Source: a virus. Taken from it: a stretch of 45,633 nucleotides of DNA. Position 1 is the first letter of the stretch. Each line of letters opens with the position of its first letter. Below the pieces are notes generated by a model, which saw only the letters and a list, made by a program, of their open reading frames with translations, was not told the DNA's origin and made no database searches. Shown here piece after piece: positions 43,687 to 45,633 of the stretch. The position numbers and the translations under genes are program-made. The stretch is from the IMG/VR virus record IMGVR_UViG_3300048839_000848, positions 1 through 45,633 of that record; one strand, written 5' to 3'.

Positions 43687-45633
43687 ATGGGCACGATTGC
43701 GAATCTGGCTGTTCAACTGAGCATGGATGCCGCTAACTTCGAGCGGGGGATCGGCGGCGCGCTGGCGAAGACGGAGGCGCTGACTGACAAGCTGACCAAC
43801 GTCGGGCGCACGATGACGATGGGTGTGACGGCGCCGCTGGTGGGCGCAGGCGCGGCGGCGATTAAGTTTGCCACTGACCTGAATGCAGGGATGGCGAACA
43901 CGCAGAGCCTGGGGCTGGCCGCAGAGCGGGTGGCGACGCTGAAGGGCAACATCCAGGAGATGGCCGTCACCGTGGGCAAGGACACGGCGGATCTGGCGGA
44001 TGGTCTGTACCAGGTCGTTTCGGCGTTCGGCGACACGGCAGACACGGCGGAGATTCTGGAGATCAATGCGAAGGCGGCGGCGGCCGGGCTGGCCACCACG
44101 ACGGACGCCATCAACCTGACCAGTGCAGTGACAAAGGGTTTTGGCGACACGAGCGCCGAGGCGGTGCAAAAGACCAGCGACCTGGCGTTTGTGGCGGTGA
44201 AGCTGGGACAGACGACATTCCCGGAACTGGCGGCCAGCATGGGGCGCGTGGTGCCGATTGCGGCCTCGCTGGGGGTGAAGCAGGAAGAACTCTTCGGCGT
44301 GATGGCAACGGCCACCGGCGTGACCGGCTCGGCGGCGGAGGTGAGCACGCAACTGCGCGGGGTGCTGCAAAGTTTGATGGCGCCCACGGAGAGTATGACG
44401 CAGTTGATCGACTCCCTCGGCTACGAAACGGGCGCCGCCCTTTTGCAGCAGGAAGGGATGCAGGGCGCCATCGAGAAGATCGTGGCGGCGGCGGAAGCGG
44501 CGGGCGTGCCGCTGCAAAGTTACATCGGCAGCATCGAAGGGCAGACGCTGGCACTGGCGCTGGCCGGGCCGCAGGCGGATGTGTTTACTGAGAAGATGGC
44601 CGCAATGCAGGATGTGGCCGGAGCTTCGGAGGCGGCGTTTGCGGCGCAGACGCAGGGGATCAATGCGGCCGGCTTCACGATGAAGCAGTTGTCGGTCAAG
44701 GCGACAGTGTTGGCGCAGAAGATCGGCGACGGGCTGGCGCCGGCGTTGGGGATTGTGCTGGAGCGGGTAACGCCGCTAGTGGATTGGGTGGGCAACCTGG
44801 CCAGCAGCTTTGCCGGGCTGGATGCGACGACACAGACGATGATTGTGGCGGGGGCTGGCCTGGTGGCGGCGCTGGGGCCGGTGCTGGCGATGCTGCCGAT
44901 GATTGCGACGGCGGTGGGTGTGTTGGCGTCGCCGGTGGGGTTGGTGATCGGCGCGGTGGCGCTGTTGGGCGCGGCGTGGGCGACGAACTTTGGCGGGATT
45001 CAGCAGGCGACGGCGGCGGCGTGGGGGACGATCCAGCAGGTGTTGGGCGGGCTGCCGGGCTATGTAGACAGGATATTGCAGTCTGCGCAGTCGGGGTCGT
45101 TTGACTGGGACACGCTGATCCCAGATCTGGACTGGGGCGGTTTTGTAGCTGCGCTGGATTGGAATGCGTTCGTTACTACCCTCACAGACTGGGGACAGTA
45201 CGTGAAGAACCTGGTCTGGAGTGGCATGGTTGGGGCCCTGGACTGGGCGAACGGCTTTGTGACCTCGCTGGATTGGGGTGCGTTCGTCACGCAGTTGGCG
45301 GACTGGGCCGTCTACGTCAAGCAACTGGCATGGGACGGATTGGTTGCGCTGCTGAAGTGGGACCTGTTCATCACGCAGTTAGCGTGGGATGGCTTTGTGA
45401 CGGTTCTTGATTGGGCGAGCGGGTTCGTCACCTCACTGGATTGGGGCAGCTTCGTCACGGCGTTGGGTGAGTGGTCGCAGTACGTGGGCAGCCTGGCGTG
45501 GTCTTCGTTCGTGGCTGTTCTGGATTGGGCTGGTGGGTTCGTCACTTCGCTGGATTGGGGCGCATTCGTCACGGCGTTGGGCGAGTGGTCTCAGTACGTG
45601 GGCAGCCTGGCGTGGTCTTCGTTCGTGGCTGTT
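43687..45633 (+). CDS. Tape measure protein, N-terminal part (continues at base 1)
   Basis: 649 codons to the window end. The first about 330 residues are the phage minor-tail/tape-measure domain (NVGRTMTMGVTAPLVGAGAAAIKFATDLNAGMANTQSLGL ... KDTADLADGLYQVVSAFGDTADTAE ... GVTGSAAEVSTQLRGVLQSLMAP). Hydrophobic segments follow at about 375-425 (TMIVAGAGLVAALGPVLAMLP, IGAVALLGAAWA), as often used for membrane insertion. From about residue 480 it turns into W..FV..L. repeats every 9-10 residues. No start other than the ATG fits. It is preceded by an inverted repeat rather than a strong ribosome site. Confidence 0.95.
   Translation, partial: MGTIANLAVQLSMDAANFERGIGGALAKTEALTDKLTNVGRTMTMGVTAPLVGAGAAAIKFATDLNAGMANTQSLGLAAERVATLKGNIQEMAVTVGKDTADLADGLYQVVSAFGDTADTAEILEINAKAAAAGLATTTDAINLTSAVTKGFGDTSAEAVQKTSDLAFVAVKLGQTTFPELAASMGRVVPIAASLGVKQEELFGVMATATGVTGSAAEVSTQLRGVLQSLMAPTESMTQLIDSLGYETGAALLQQEGMQGAIEKIVAAAEAAGVPLQSYIGSIEGQTLALALAGPQADVFTEKMAAMQDVAGASEAAFAAQTQGINAAGFTMKQLSVKATVLAQKIGDGLAPALGIVLERVTPLVDWVGNLASSFAGLDATTQTMIVAGAGLVAALGPVLAMLPMIATAVGVLASPVGLVIGAVALLGAAWATNFGGIQQATAAAWGTIQQVLGGLPGYVDRILQSAQSGSFDWDTLIPDLDWGGFVAALDWNAFVTTLTDWGQYVKNLVWSGMVGALDWANGFVTSLDWGAFVTQLADWAVYVKQLAWDGLVALLKWDLFITQLAWDGFVTVLDWASGFVTSLDWGSFVTALGEWSQYVGSLAWSSFVAVLDWAGGFVTSLDWGAFVTALGEWSQYVGSLAWSSFVAV
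45125..45633 (+). repeat. Trp-centred tandem repeats of the tape measure (continue to about base 330)
   Basis: Units of 9 or 10 codons with Trp at the start and the pattern W..FVT.LD or W.QYV..LA. Larger units of 114 bp (four small units) repeat nearly exactly at the end, e.g. at 45496 and 45610. About 25 Trp units exist if both ends are joined. Confidence 0.9.

Noticed and set aside
1-45633. Integrated prophage with host flanks
   Set aside because: No host genes are seen. Both ends lie within one phage gene and share 24 bases, and there is a single att-like site rather than an attL/attR pair.

Overview
The window is essentially a complete genome of a temperate, tailed (siphovirus-like) phage, high in GC and very densely packed, opened inside the tape-measure gene. 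The first 24 bases are identical to the last 24, and the tape-measure reading frame leaves the right end and re-enters at the left end in frame. The molecule is therefore best read as a circle of about 45.6 kb, with some doubt about repeat copy number at the junction. The host is not proven. The many small dispersed repeats look like bacterial intergenic repeats, and I lean weakly towards Chloroflexota.

Late module (+ strand, about 31.3 kb to the right end, then 1 to 15.8 kb): small and large terminase, portal, minor head protein of the MuF type with a C-terminal ADP-ribosyltransferase-like domain and a small co-acquired gene behind it, scaffold, HK97-type capsid, a signal-peptide-bearing protein in the decoration position, neck and connector proteins, tail terminator, tail tube, a methyltransferase and glycosyltransferase pair, tail-assembly chaperones joined by a programmed -1 frameshift, and the tape measure with Trp repeats. 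Across the contig end come three small membrane proteins (one holin-like), a Dit-like and a Tal-like protein, a 3042-residue fibre and two small proteins. A long hairpin ends this transcript. I recognise no endolysin.

Lysogeny module (mostly - strand, 15.9-20.3 kb): tyrosine integrase, an attP carrying the 3' half of a tRNA-Val(CAC), a DUF3800 protein preceded by a strong promoter, two tandem RNA repeats and a terminator-like hairpin (an architecture like type III toxin-antitoxin loci), an orphan HicB-like antitoxin, small accessory genes including a DUF2513 protein, and an XRE repressor.

Early module (+ strand, 20.4-31.1 kb): a TTGACA/TATAGT promoter divergent from the repressor starts a tightly overlapping operon. 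It encodes a probable RHH regulator, a structured non-coding stretch, an ASCH protein, a second tyrosine recombinase, several small proteins, a ParB-like protein and a RecA-like ATPase ending in a winged helix. A run of small membrane proteins and an orphan Phd-type antitoxin with a perfect palindromic operator follow.

The most interesting items are the DUF3800/tandem-RNA locus, the MuF-ART toxin cassette, and an inverted-repeat family based on CGTCC(C/G)ACAA that occurs about 16 times at gene borders. Several other host-like repeat families also occur, one of them lying in frame in the terL interdomain linker.
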